A DNA stretch of 22,077 bases from Micavibrio sp. UBA1672 (GTDB lineage Bacteria > Pseudomonadota > Alphaproteobacteria > Micavibrionales > Micavibrionaceae), in contig DCKO01000038.1 in NCBI GenBank assembly GCA_002320665.1, forward strand, positions 1-22,077, read 5' to 3'. Positions 13,828-20,354 of the stretch are shown one piece after another. The notes beneath the pieces are model-generated. The model did not search any database, was not told the DNA's origin, and saw only the letters and a program-made list of their open reading frames with translations. Position 1 is the stretch's first letter, and the number at the start of each line of letters is the position of its first letter. The translations under genes were made by a program, and so were the position numbers.

Positions 13828-14232
13828 ATGACGGACCCTCTAAAGCGTATTATGCATATTGATAATAATGAATCAGAGCTTATTACTATCGAGGCTATTT
13901 TCGATAGGCATCCAGATATATCTTTATCTAGCGTTAAAAGTTGTGAAGCAGCGCTTGAAACTCTCAAGGTTTTTGACCCTCAACTCATATTACTTGATTT
14001 GATTATGCCTGAACATGACGGGCCGACAACGCTCTCAGAAATAAGAAAAATTGAAGGCTATGAAACAACGCCCATCGTCTTTCTAACCGGAGCCAAGGAA
14101 GTCACTATGGCTAATGATTATACCAAACTTGGTGTTATTGGCGTCATCCATAAGCCTGTCGATCCTGAACATTTTGTTTTCAGACTTCTGGATTTTTGGG
14201 AAGCATATCACCATAATTTAAAATCAGCATAA
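13828..14232 (+). CDS. Single-domain response regulator (receiver protein)
   Basis: 134 residues with one CheY-like receiver domain and no output domain. Phosphoacceptor Asp57 in LILLDLIM, Thr87 in VFLTGAK, Lys109 in HKPVDPEHF. The acidic pocket near the N-terminus is reduced to MHIDNNE, with one Asp followed by Asn rather than the usual pair, which could change magnesium binding and phosphorylation rate. AAGGAG lies eight bases before the ATG. The KPVDPE motif after the conserved Lys is identical to that in the divergent receiver/deaminase protein, so the two receivers may answer to the same kinase or be paralogous. No kinase is present in the window. Confidence 0.9.
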   Translation: MTDPLKRIMHIDNNESELITIEAIFDRHPDISLSSVKSCEAALETLKVFDPQLILLDLIMPEHDGPTTLSEIRKIEGYETTPIVFLTGAKEVTMANDYTKLGVIGVIHKPVDPEHFVFRLLDFWEAYHHNLKSA

Positions 14233-14235
14233 AGA

Positions 14236-14272
14236 AACACGGTGCCTTGTAGGGGAAGCACCGTGTTCTTTT
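14236..14272. terminator. Strong intrinsic terminator, usable both ways
   Basis: Perfect ten-base stem AACACGGTGC (14236-14245) / GCACCGTGTT (14258-14267), loop of twelve bases, CTTTTC after it on the plus strand and TCTTTAT on the minus strand. It separates the receiver gene from the convergent dnaA. Confidence 0.85.
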
Positions 14273-14324
14273 CAAGTGAAGGAGATCACTTTCCTAGGTT
14301 AGCTTTTTTAGAGCGTCTCTTAGC

Positions 14325-15773
14325 TTAGCCAGTAAGAGCGCGGCGTACAACTTCTACGTCTTGTGCAATTTGTGCATCTGCATCAATCAACTCTTCGACT
14401 TTGCGGATCGCATGCATTACAGTTGTGTGATCACGACCACCGAATTTACGGCCAATTTCAGGCAAGGAACGCGCCGTCAGCAACTTGGCGAGATACATAG
14501 CAACCTGACGCGGGCGAGCAACCTGACGCGCACGGCGTGAGGAATGCATATCGGTAAGGCGTAAATTATAGTGCTCAGCAACTTTGCGCTGGATCTCATC
14601 GATTGTGATGCGGCGATCATGAGCACGTAGCAAGTCCTGAAGTACGTCTTGCGTTGATTCAAGTGTGACTTCCTGTTTCGTCACATCGGCATGGGCGATG
14701 ATTCTGTTCAAAGCACCTTCAAGCTCGCGGATGTTGGAGGTGACCTTCAGGGCCAAGAATTCAAGGACGCTGTCAGGCACAGTTGCTCCGGCTTGCTCGC
14801 GCTTGGACTGCAAGATGCCAAGGCGCAATTCATAGGTCGTCGGGTGAATATCAGCCACCAAGCCCCATGACAGGCGAGATCTGAGGCGCTCATCAAGGCC
14901 GTTTAAGTCGCCTGGTGCACGGTCTGCGGAAATGATGATTTGCTTGTTTTGATCCACCAGAGCATTAAAGGTATGGAAGAATTCTTCTTGTGTTGATTCT
15001 TTGCCCGCAATGAACTGGATATCATCAATCATCAAAACATCAACTGAGCGAAATTTTTCCTTGAAATTCATTGTGTCATTCGCACGAAGTGCACGGACAA
15101 ACTGGTACATGAACTTTTCGGCAGATAAGTACATGACGATTTTTTCTGGTTCCTGTTCTTTGACCATATGGGCGATCGCATGCATCAGGTGTGTTTTTCC
15201 AAGGCCTACACCGCCATAGAAGAAAAGCGGGTTAAAGGGAATCTTGTTGCTTTCGACAACGCGGCGCGCAGCAGCATGTGCCAGAGCATTTGGCTTACCG
15301 ACAACGAAGCTGTCGAAGGTAAAGCGTTGATCTAATGGAGAGGAGACTTCTTCAATTGCAGCACGTAATTTTTCATCTGCGTTATCTGTATCGGCATTAG
15401 GAGCATCAGCCGCTTTTTGAGTTTCGACAACATCATCAAGAATAGCATTTTGGACAACGACAATCTGAACGCACTTAATTTCGGCATTACACTCACTGCA
15501 AATGGCGGAAATACGCTCAGCATAATGGTTTTGAATCCAGTCACGCATGAAACGTGTCGGAACCGATACTTCCATTGTGCCATGATAATAAGCCTGAAGT
15601 GTTAGAGGTTTTAACCAACTGCGGAAAACGGCTTCCCCGAATTCCTGACGCATATCAGAATGCACCTTTCCCCATACTTTCTTTATGTCCGCGCTGGGTT
15701 CTAGCGGCATATCCTCGAGCGAACGGGTTGACGGCTTCACATTTTGCGTTACAGCTCCAACAGTTTCTGACAT
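14325..15773 (-). CDS. dnaA: Chromosomal replication initiator protein DnaA
   Basis: 482 residues from the ATG at 15773, which follows AGAGG with about nine bases of spacing. The frame is open further upstream to 15908, but that extension lacks a ribosome site and resembles no DnaA. Domain I is about 28-110, with KKVWGKVHSDMRQEFGEAVF then SWLKPLTLQAYYHGTMEVSV, and is followed by an acidic linker. The AAA+ domain has FNPLFFYGGVGLGKTHLMHA (Walker A), VDVLMIDDIQFIAGKE (Walker B) and LDERLRSRLSWGL (sensor/arginine finger region). The C-terminal DNA-binding domain carries the signature MHSSRRARQVARPRQVAMYLAKLLTARSLPEIGRKFGGRDHTTVMHAIRK split across its helices. It binds DnaA boxes and opens the origin. 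It has a long leader (15774-16204) and shares a neighbourhood with rpsT, as in many alphaproteobacteria. Confidence 0.97.
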   Translation of the reverse strand: MSETVGAVTQNVKPSTRSLEDMPLEPSADIKKVWGKVHSDMRQEFGEAVFRSWLKPLTLQAYYHGTMEVSVPTRFMRDWIQNHYAERISAICSECNAEIKCVQIVVVQNAILDDVVETQKAADAPNADTDNADEKLRAAIEEVSSPLDQRFTFDSFVVGKPNALAHAAARRVVESNKIPFNPLFFYGGVGLGKTHLMHAIAHMVKEQEPEKIVMYLSAEKFMYQFVRALRANDTMNFKEKFRSVDVLMIDDIQFIAGKESTQEEFFHTFNALVDQNKQIIISADRAPGDLNGLDERLRSRLSWGLVADIHPTTYELRLGILQSKREQAGATVPDSVLEFLALKVTSNIRELEGALNRIIAHADVTKQEVTLESTQDVLQDLLRAHDRRITIDEIQRKVAEHYNLRLTDMHSSRRARQVARPRQVAMYLAKLLTARSLPEIGRKFGGRDHTTVMHAIRKVEELIDADAQIAQDVEVVRRALTG

Positions 15774-16204
15774 TTTTTTATACCTCTCTTTTATTATAAG
15801 TTTATCGTCATCCAAAATTAACTCAGCGCATCCAAAGCAATACTTGCTTGCGGCATTTGCCTGAATTTGGCCGATAAAAACCTCTTGCGAAAAAGCATAT
15901 TTTCGCACTTTTTGGTCCTATATCTGGCATTTAATGAGACCTAAATTTAAAGCCCTCTCTACCCTTTATATAAAAGGCCAGCTTTACTAAGGTCGTCCCC
16001 AAATTCCTGGCTTTTGCCTGAAAACAGTCACTAAAGTACCATTGACGAAACTTATGCATTTCGCCTTGTTTGGTCTTCAAATTTAACCTGTATCCTTTTT
16101 GGCTGTGAGGAGAAGACTACACTAAAATTTTATCGTGATGCAATAAGAACAAAAGCAGAATGTATAAAAAAAGAATATTATTTCATTTCCAGAATAACAA
16201 AACT
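15774..16204. promoter_or_regulatory. dnaA leader/promoter region
   Basis: About 430 bases between dnaA and the rpsT terminator. A perfect inverted repeat TGCGAAAA (15886-15893) / TTTTCGCA (15900-15907) would form a hairpin in the dnaA leader RNA. On the minus strand a TATAAA-like -10 lies near 15970 without a good -35. I find no DnaA box close to TTATNCACA and no GANTC site here. A 42-codon minus frame (15931-16059) preceded by AAGG is a possible leader peptide but has no recognisable features. Confidence 0.4.
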
Positions 16205-16240
16205 AAAAAAAGCCTCCAAAGTCGCCCTTGGAAGCTTTTT
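16205..16240 (-). terminator. rpsT intrinsic terminator
   Basis: AAAAAGCCTCCAA (16207-16219) pairs with TTGGAAGCTTTTT (16228-16240) with one mismatch. Read on the minus strand the stem is followed by a run of T. It lies 53 bases downstream of the rpsT stop and separates rpsT from dnaA. Confidence 0.8.
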
Positions 16241-16263
16241 ACGTAATCTTATCAATGTGTTAC

Positions 16264-16283
16264 AAGGGTCCCCTTATATAAGG
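16264..16283. repeat. Overlapping short palindromes in the rpsT trailer
   Basis: AAGGG/CCCTT (16264-16275) overlaps the perfect 12-base palindrome CCTTATATAAGG (16272-16283), just after the rpsT stop. They could form alternative small hairpins before the terminator, perhaps protecting the 3' end. Confidence 0.4.
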
Positions 16284-16293
16284 CTTGCATAAT

Positions 16294-16560
16294 TTATGCT
16301 GATAAAGCCTTAACTTTTGCACTCAGACGAGAGAGCTTTCTAGCAGCTGTATTTTTGTGAACAATACCCTTTGAAACACCTCTGTAAAGTTCAGACTGAA
16401 CCTTAGTTAGCGCCTCATTTGCTGCTTTTGAATCAGACGCTGCGATGCCCTGTTCTACCTTCTTGATGAAGGTACGGATGCGGCTGCGGCGAGCACCATT
16501 AATTTCTGCACGTCTTGCATTGCGTCTTATACGTTTTTTAGAAGATGCATGATTAGCCAT
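16294..16560 (-). CDS. rpsT: 30S ribosomal protein S20
   Basis: 88 residues, the normal length. It begins MANHASSKKRIRRNARRAEI with the basic, helix-rich S20 composition and the conserved SRIRTFIKKVE, then KGIVHKNTAARKLSRL. It binds 16S rRNA early in small-subunit assembly. The upstream sequence on the minus strand has TATAAG (rc of 16605-16610) as a possible -10, overlapping a DnaA box. A terminator lies just downstream. The linkage with dnaA is typical of alphaproteobacteria. Confidence 0.96.
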   Translation of the reverse strand: MANHASSKKRIRRNARRAEINGARRSRIRTFIKKVEQGIAASDSKAANEALTKVQSELYRGVSKGIVHKNTAARKLSRLSAKVKALSA

Positions 16561-16605
16561 AATTAAACCTTTTCAATCTCTTAAGTATCTTTTTTAATAC
16601 AATTC

Positions 16606-16626
16606 TTATACACAAAAGAATCCACA
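16606..16626. promoter_or_regulatory. DnaA box pair upstream of rpsT
   Basis: TTATACACA at 16606-16614 is a perfect match to the TTATNCACA consensus. GAATCCACA at 16618-16626 matches seven of nine and contains a GANTC site (16618-16622). A third weaker box (TGTGAATCA, 16762-16770, eight of nine on the minus strand) lies in the same gap. The first box overlaps the likely -10 of rpsT. Confidence 0.6.
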
Positions 16627-16675
16627 GGAATAAAATCTTAAATCTTTATTTTCCGGCAAATTCTTCGAACCTGTT

Positions 16676-16689
16676 TTGAAAGTTTTCAA
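16676..16689. repeat. Inverted repeat TTGAAA-GT-TTTCAA
   Basis: Perfect six-base arms around two bases in the rpsT upstream gap. A possible protein-binding site. Confidence 0.3.
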
Positions 16690-16764
16690 CCTTCCTTCAG
16701 ATCGCGAAACAGAGTAATACGCTTGGAAGCACTGGCTTGTCAAGTAATTCATGCTTTTTTATGT

Positions 16765-16787
16765 GAATCAAATTGATTCGGCGAATC
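16765..16787. promoter_or_regulatory. Triple GANTC cluster (CcrM-type methylation sites)
   Basis: GAATC (16765-16769), GATTC (16775-16779) and GAATC (16783-16787) lie within 23 bases, forming overlapping inverted repeats. The chance expectation is about one GANTC per 256 bases. An AT-rich stretch (about 16786-16850) follows. Confidence 0.6.
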
Positions 16788-16804
16788 ATATATCAACAAC
16801 AATA

Positions 16805-16834
16805 TTGTATTTTTTCATAACTTTCTTTTATACT
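16805..16834 (+). promoter_or_regulatory. Promoter candidate for the coiled-coil gene
   Basis: TTGTAT (16805-16810), 18 bases, TATACT (16829-16834). A second TATACT (16837-16842) follows. The ATG at 16876 lies about 35 bases downstream. Confidence 0.4.
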
Positions 16835-16875
16835 GATATACTATAAATAGAACTTTGATATTGAAGCTTGAGATT

Positions 16876-17022
16876 ATGGGTTTGGATAATTATTCATAGG
16901 ACGCGATAGACGCCGCACAAGCGTTATTAGCCGGTGCTGACCCAGACAGCCTGAATATAGACCCGGATGAGCTAAAAGCACTTTTAGAAGATCGTAATGC
17001 TCTAGCAGAAATAGCAGCAGAT
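16876..17022 (+). other. In-frame 5' extension interrupted by an amber codon
   Basis: ATG at 16876 opens MGLDNYS, then TAG at 16897-16899. The same frame then continues without a break (DAIDAAQALLAGADPDSLNI and onward) into the gene annotated from 17023. The composition (Asp/Ala/Leu-rich, helical) matches the downstream protein, so this is very likely its true N-terminus. TAG may have arisen from CAG (Gln). An AGGA lies four bases before ATA at 16906, a non-standard start possibility. No ATG, GTG or TTG occurs in frame between the TAG and 17023. Confidence 0.6.
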
Positions 17023-17982
17023 ATGCTTAAAGCCGGAATGGGTGCTAACTTAGATTTTTCTTTTGATGGAGATGACTATAAGGTTAATCATTGGGCTCTA
17101 CAGAAGCAGCTGGGCGATGATAATGTTTTAACCCACATGCCTGATGGCACTACGTATTTAGATCAATTTGCCCCTGATGGTCCCGACAGACCGGATAAAC
17201 CCGACACTCAAATCGCAGATTTACAGGATCAGATTGATGCGCTATTGGACGAAAATGATGCGCTAAACCAGCAAATCTCATCAATTAATGACCAGATTTT
17301 CAGTGAGGTTTTGGTAGACATTGATAAACTTGCTAAATTCTCTGATGATCCTGAAATGTCAGATATTCTTGACAAGGTTAAGGCTGCTTTGGGAACAGAT
17401 AGCATAACACTTGAACAGTTACAGAATTTTGATGCCGAGCAATTAGGGATTACTGGTGATGAACAATGGGCCTTGATGGACATAATTGTGGACATCGCTA
17501 ATGGGTCAACCCATGATATGGCTTCAGTTGTAGCGGATGAAGATGGTCGAAAATTTGGGCAATTAATTGCTCAGAAGGGCAATATTCAAAACTCTATCGG
17601 TGAAAATAACGCTCAAATCAATGACCTCCGTCAGCAGATCGCTGACCTTCGCTCAGAATCATCACGGGAAATGTATGTACAAAATGAAAATATTTTAAAC
17701 GATTCAGAAAATAGCGCTGAAATTGCAAATTTCATAGCGCAAGGCGCGCTTTCTAACCCTGAGACAGGTTTTATTTCTATCCAATTTGATTCTGAAACAG
17801 GCGAGGCACAGCTATTTATTGACGGAGAAAAATCACCGAGCTTGAGTGATAAAGGATTTAATGAAGTTAGTGAACTTGACACAGCCATGGCAAAAATTAT
17901 GTCCGAGATAGAAAGCCCCGTTTCTGACTCTGAACAAGAGTTAGAAAGAAATACGACATTGGCTGCAACCACTTTAAGCTAA
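17023..17982 (+). CDS. Acidic coiled-coil protein, N-terminus probably disrupted
   Basis: 319 residues from the first in-frame ATG after the amber codon. This start has no ribosome site, so the real protein is probably about 368 residues beginning at 16876, if the TAG is read through or is a recent mutation. The protein is strongly acidic, with no signal peptide or membrane segment. A DGPDRPDKPD-type linker (about 50-62) is followed by a coiled coil (IADLQDQIDALLDENDALNQ, about 64-95), a helical middle, and a second coiled coil around 190-225 (ENNAQINDLRQQIADLRSES). I recognise no family. It sits between mutM and rpsT, where many alphaproteobacteria carry an enoyl-CoA hydratase gene (remembered order, not checked), suggesting a lineage-specific insertion. 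Confidence 0.6.
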   Translation: MLKAGMGANLDFSFDGDDYKVNHWALQKQLGDDNVLTHMPDGTTYLDQFAPDGPDRPDKPDTQIADLQDQIDALLDENDALNQQISSINDQIFSEVLVDIDKLAKFSDDPEMSDILDKVKAALGTDSITLEQLQNFDAEQLGITGDEQWALMDIIVDIANGSTHDMASVVADEDGRKFGQLIAQKGNIQNSIGENNAQINDLRQQIADLRSESSREMYVQNENILNDSENSAEIANFIAQGALSNPETGFISIQFDSETGEAQLFIDGEKSPSLSDKGFNEVSELDTAMAKIMSEIESPVSDSEQELERNTTLAATTLS

Positions 17983-17996
17983 ACAAGCTCTAATTT

Positions 17997-18395
17997 TTAT
18001 AAAGCCGGACTGATCATGAATTTTAAAATAATGCCGTTTTCGCCTTCTATGAACTCCAGATCAAGATATTCATCCTTGCGGTAAAACCGCGTCTGACCAT
18101 CCGGCGTCCAGCCAAGTTGTGGTAGTGTTCCACGGTAGAAAACCAACACATCTTGTCTGGTGATAAGCTCCATCATGGCATAAACTTCTATAATCCGCCC
18201 TTCTGGCTTATCAAAAGAGACTGTCTCATCAGGCAATTCTGTTAAACCATCCATCAAAGGCAAATCAGGAATCGAGGAAAAATATTGCGTTTGCATATTC
18301 GGGCTTTGTGCATTTACCGATATTATCGGTACAGACATCATAACCGCCACGACTCCAAGGGTCAGAAAACTCTTGTTTAAATTCGAAAGTATCAT
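17997..18395 (-). CDS. Secreted hypothetical protein, coupled to mutM
   Basis: 132 residues with a clear Sec signal peptide: MILSNLNKSFLTLGVVAVMM then SVPIISVNA, with cleavage expected after Ala29. The mature part is small (about 103 residues): DLPLMDGLTELPDETVSFDK, then GRIIEVYAMMELITRQDVLVFY, then LPQLGWTPDGQTRFYRKDEYLDL. This looks like one alpha/beta domain of the kind seen in periplasmic proteins. Its ATG overlaps the mutM stop by four bases (ATGA), so translation is coupled and the pair forms an operon. I recall similar small exported proteins next to mutM in other alphaproteobacteria but cannot name a function. It is convergent with the coiled-coil gene (14 bases apart). Confidence 0.8.
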   Translation of the reverse strand: MILSNLNKSFLTLGVVAVMMSVPIISVNAQSPNMQTQYFSSIPDLPLMDGLTELPDETVSFDKPEGRIIEVYAMMELITRQDVLVFYRGTLPQLGWTPDGQTRFYRKDEYLDLEFIEGENGIILKFMISPAL

Positions 18396-19240
18396 GCCTT
18401 GATATTATCCGCGTTTTGACAGGAAGGGCAATAAAAACTAGAGCGGCCCGCTTGTATTATACGTTTAATCTTGTCCTCACATTCCGGATTGGAGCAGAGC
18501 TGGCCTTCGCGGTCATATACGGCAAAGGAATGTTGGAAATAACCTAAAGATCCGTCCACGTGGCGATAATCTCGTAAGGTTGAGCCTCCTGCCTGAATAG
18601 CCCTTTCCAAAACAGGTCTAACAGCATCAATGACAGCGGCACATTCTTTTAATGATAGGCTGGATGATCTTCGCGCCGGATTAATTTTAGCGTCAAATAA
18701 GGCTTCACAGACATAAATATTTCCCAGACCCGCCACTACGGCCTGATCCAGTAATGCGTTTTTAATCGGCACTTTCTTATGGTTTAATTTCTGGAAAAGA
18801 TCCTCGGCTCTCCAATCTTCTAATGGTTCGGGACCCATTTCCGAAAACGGTATATCGTCCTGCCAGTTTTTCTGGTCACTTATATAAAGCATCCCGAATC
18901 GCCGAGGGTCATGAAACACGATTCTGCTCCCTTTATCCGTCGTGAAAATCACATGATCATGTTTGATCGGATCATATTGATCTTGCGAGGCGTATATCCG
19001 CACACGCCCCGACATCCCCAAATGTAAGATTACAGGATGTTCTTGCTCTATATGCATGATGATATATTTGCCGCGCCGAGAAAGCCCCTCAATAGCCCTG
19101 CCATTTAGACGGTTTTCAAAATCATCTGGAATCAATCGCCTAAGATCCCTGCGATTTACCAAAATTTCAGATAACACACAATTATCAATAGCTACAGTCA
19201 ATCCTTGCATTACTGTTTGAACTTCGGGTAATTCAGGCAA
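18392..19240 (-). CDS. mutM: Formamidopyrimidine-DNA glycosylase
   Basis: 282 residues. A bifunctional glycosylase/AP lyase removing oxidised purines such as 8-oxoguanine. The start is TTG at 19240 (AAGGA eight bases upstream), which places the catalytic Pro2-Glu3 correctly in MPELPEVQTV. Lys58 lies in LSRRGKYII, followed by LHLGMSGRVRIY, DPRRFG, GLGNIYVCEALF (171-182), and the helix-two-turn-helix. The C-terminal zinc finger uses Cys249, Cys254, Cys271 and Cys274. The first pair is C-x4-C, as I recall from alphaproteobacterial members, and the loop reads QAGRSSFYC. It is upstream of and overlapping the secreted protein gene. A candidate small RNA on the same strand ends about 130 bases before the start. 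Confidence 0.96.
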   Translation of the reverse strand: MPELPEVQTVMQGLTVAIDNCVLSEILVNRRDLRRLIPDDFENRLNGRAIEGLSRRGKYIIMHIEQEHPVILHLGMSGRVRIYASQDQYDPIKHDHVIFTTDKGSRIVFHDPRRFGMLYISDQKNWQDDIPFSEMGPEPLEDWRAEDLFQKLNHKKVPIKNALLDQAVVAGLGNIYVCEALFDAKINPARRSSSLSLKECAAVIDAVRPVLERAIQAGGSTLRDYRHVDGSLGYFQHSFAVYDREGQLCSNPECEDKIKRIIQAGRSSFYCPSCQNADNIKA

Positions 19241-19369
19241 AGCAGATATCCTTTTGCCTATTGGGCTTTTCCATTTTTTGTTTTCTTGCCGTCATGGTCA
19301 AAGGTTTCTATTGTTAACCAGATGACGATTATAAATTGTTGGGCTTGAAAAGTATATGGGCTTAGAGCG

Positions 19370-19480
19370 CCATAATAAAAGCCGGCGCAATTTGCCTTAG
19401 CAGCAAAAAAACACCGGCTTTCTACTCGAGTGAACGTGTGGGGGACACGTAAAAACTTCAGATGATTTACTAATATTGAG
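19370..19480 (-). ncRNA. Candidate small RNA upstream of mutM
   Basis: Minus-strand promoter: TTGACA (19515-19510), 17 bases, CATCAT (19492-19487) with an extended TGC just before it. The predicted start is about 19480. The RNA would contain a perfect hairpin ACGUGU-CCCCC-ACACGU (19450-19434). It ends in a long stem AAAGCCGG (19421-19414) / CCGGCUUU (19385-19378), with an inner UUUGC/GCAAA stem, followed by UUUUAUUAU. That is about 110 bases with promoter, internal hairpin and terminator. I tested it against 4.5S RNA, tmRNA and tRNA patterns and it fits none. The five-C loop could pair with G-rich ribosome sites, which is inference. The rest of the 418-base gap between mutM and the XRE gene is AT-rich and shows no gene. 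Confidence 0.6.
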
Positions 19481-19550
19481 AGTTGCATGATGGCATCCGA
19501 ATCAGTTTTTGTCAAGAGGTATACATATTTTCTAGCTTTTTTGTTATTTA

Positions 19551-19581
19551 TTATGTATTTTTCATATTTGTATATACATAA
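19551..19581. promoter_or_regulatory. Inverted repeats upstream of the XRE gene, operator candidates
   Basis: TTATGTAT (19551-19558) and ATACATAA (19574-19581) are perfect inverted arms 15 bases apart. TGTATATACA (19569-19578) is a perfect palindrome overlapping the right arm. They lie 78 bases before the XRE ATG in a very AT-rich gap, a likely autoregulatory region. Confidence 0.45.
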
Positions 19582-19658
19582 TTACTTTACAAAATTCATA
19601 TAAAAGTATATATAAAGGCAACTTTTCGGTACTTGTGGGAATTAAGGATTAAGGTCTT

Positions 19659-20330
19659 ATGCCAACGATAGAACAAATTCGCGCGGCACGTGCGCTTATA
19701 GGATGGAGCCAAAAGGATCTGGCAGATAATTCGGGACTATCCCAAACAGGAATAGCCCGTATTGAAAACGGCACAAACAAACCGAATTCCAGCACAATTT
19801 CCCGCATCACCGAGGCCTTTGATAGGGCCGATATTGAGTTTATAGGTGAAAACGGTGTAAGAAAGAGAACGAATGAAGTTCGAATCTTGCACGGTAAAAA
19901 CGCGATGAGTGACTTTCTGGATGATGTTTACGAGGTTTCCGCTACTTACGGTACAAAAGATAAGCCGACAGAAGTTTTCTTATCGAATGTCGTCCACCAG
20001 AATTGGGTGAAATGGATGGGTGATGAACGATGGAAAGAACACACAGACCGCATGACCAAGGATAAGGATTTGATGGATGTGCGCATCATCATAAAAGAAG
20101 GTGACATGAATTTTCCAGCAAGTGCTTATGCCCAATATAAGTGGATTGAAGAGAAGTTTTTTAACGAAAAGTCCTTCTATTCCTATCATGACCGTTTAGC
20201 ATTTCTGGATTTTGATGGAGAGGAACTAACAATTAGCATTATGAAACAGCCGGATTTTGCTAGAGGCTATCGCGACTTGTTTTTGATTTCATGGAACACA
20301 ACCGCGTTTAATCCGCCTTTAAAAGAATAA
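19659..20330 (+). CDS. XRE-type helix-turn-helix regulator with C-terminal sensor-like domain
   Basis: 223 residues; AAGG four bases before the ATG. The N-terminal Cro/C1 HTH (about 5-62) reads RAARALIGWSQKDLADNSGL then SQTGIARIENGTNKP, typical of alphaproteobacterial XRE proteins. After a basic linker the C-terminal domain (about 75-220) contains VFLSNVVHQNWVKWMGDERW, VRIIIKEGDMNFPASAYAQY, FYSYHDRLAFLDFDGEELTI and FARGYRDLFLISWNTTA. The late 'Y-x-D-R-x-A-F, then AxxYRxLFxxxW' pattern resembles the effector domain of TrmB-like/PLD-like regulators. That resemblance is by pattern only. It is followed by a methyltransferase gene 24 bases later, probably in one operon. The ligand is unknown. Confidence 0.8.
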   Translation: MPTIEQIRAARALIGWSQKDLADNSGLSQTGIARIENGTNKPNSSTISRITEAFDRADIEFIGENGVRKRTNEVRILHGKNAMSDFLDDVYEVSATYGTKDKPTEVFLSNVVHQNWVKWMGDERWKEHTDRMTKDKDLMDVRIIIKEGDMNFPASAYAQYKWIEEKFFNEKSFYSYHDRLAFLDFDGEELTISIMKQPDFARGYRDLFLISWNTTAFNPPLKE

Positions 20331-20354
20331 TAAAAATATGGGTTGAGTAAAAAA

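Noticed and set aside
15774..15908. 45-codon upstream extension of dnaA
   Set aside because: No ribosome site at 15908 and no similarity to DnaA; the ATG at 15773 has AGAGG.
15774..16204. Origin of replication in the dnaA leader
   Set aside because: No close TTATNCACA match and no GANTC site here; the rpsT upstream gap is the better candidate.
16655..16680. tRNA-like GGTTCGAA on the minus strand
   Set aside because: Flanking bases do not pair as a T stem and no acceptor or anticodon stem is found.
19370..19480. Small RNA candidate as 4.5S RNA or tmRNA
   Set aside because: Lacks the conserved SRP loop and the tmRNA tRNA-like ends and tag frame.
19258..19515. 85-codon minus frame between mutM and the XRE gene
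   Set aside because: Its TTG start is the -35 TTGACA itself and the frame runs through both hairpins; a small RNA explains the stretch better.
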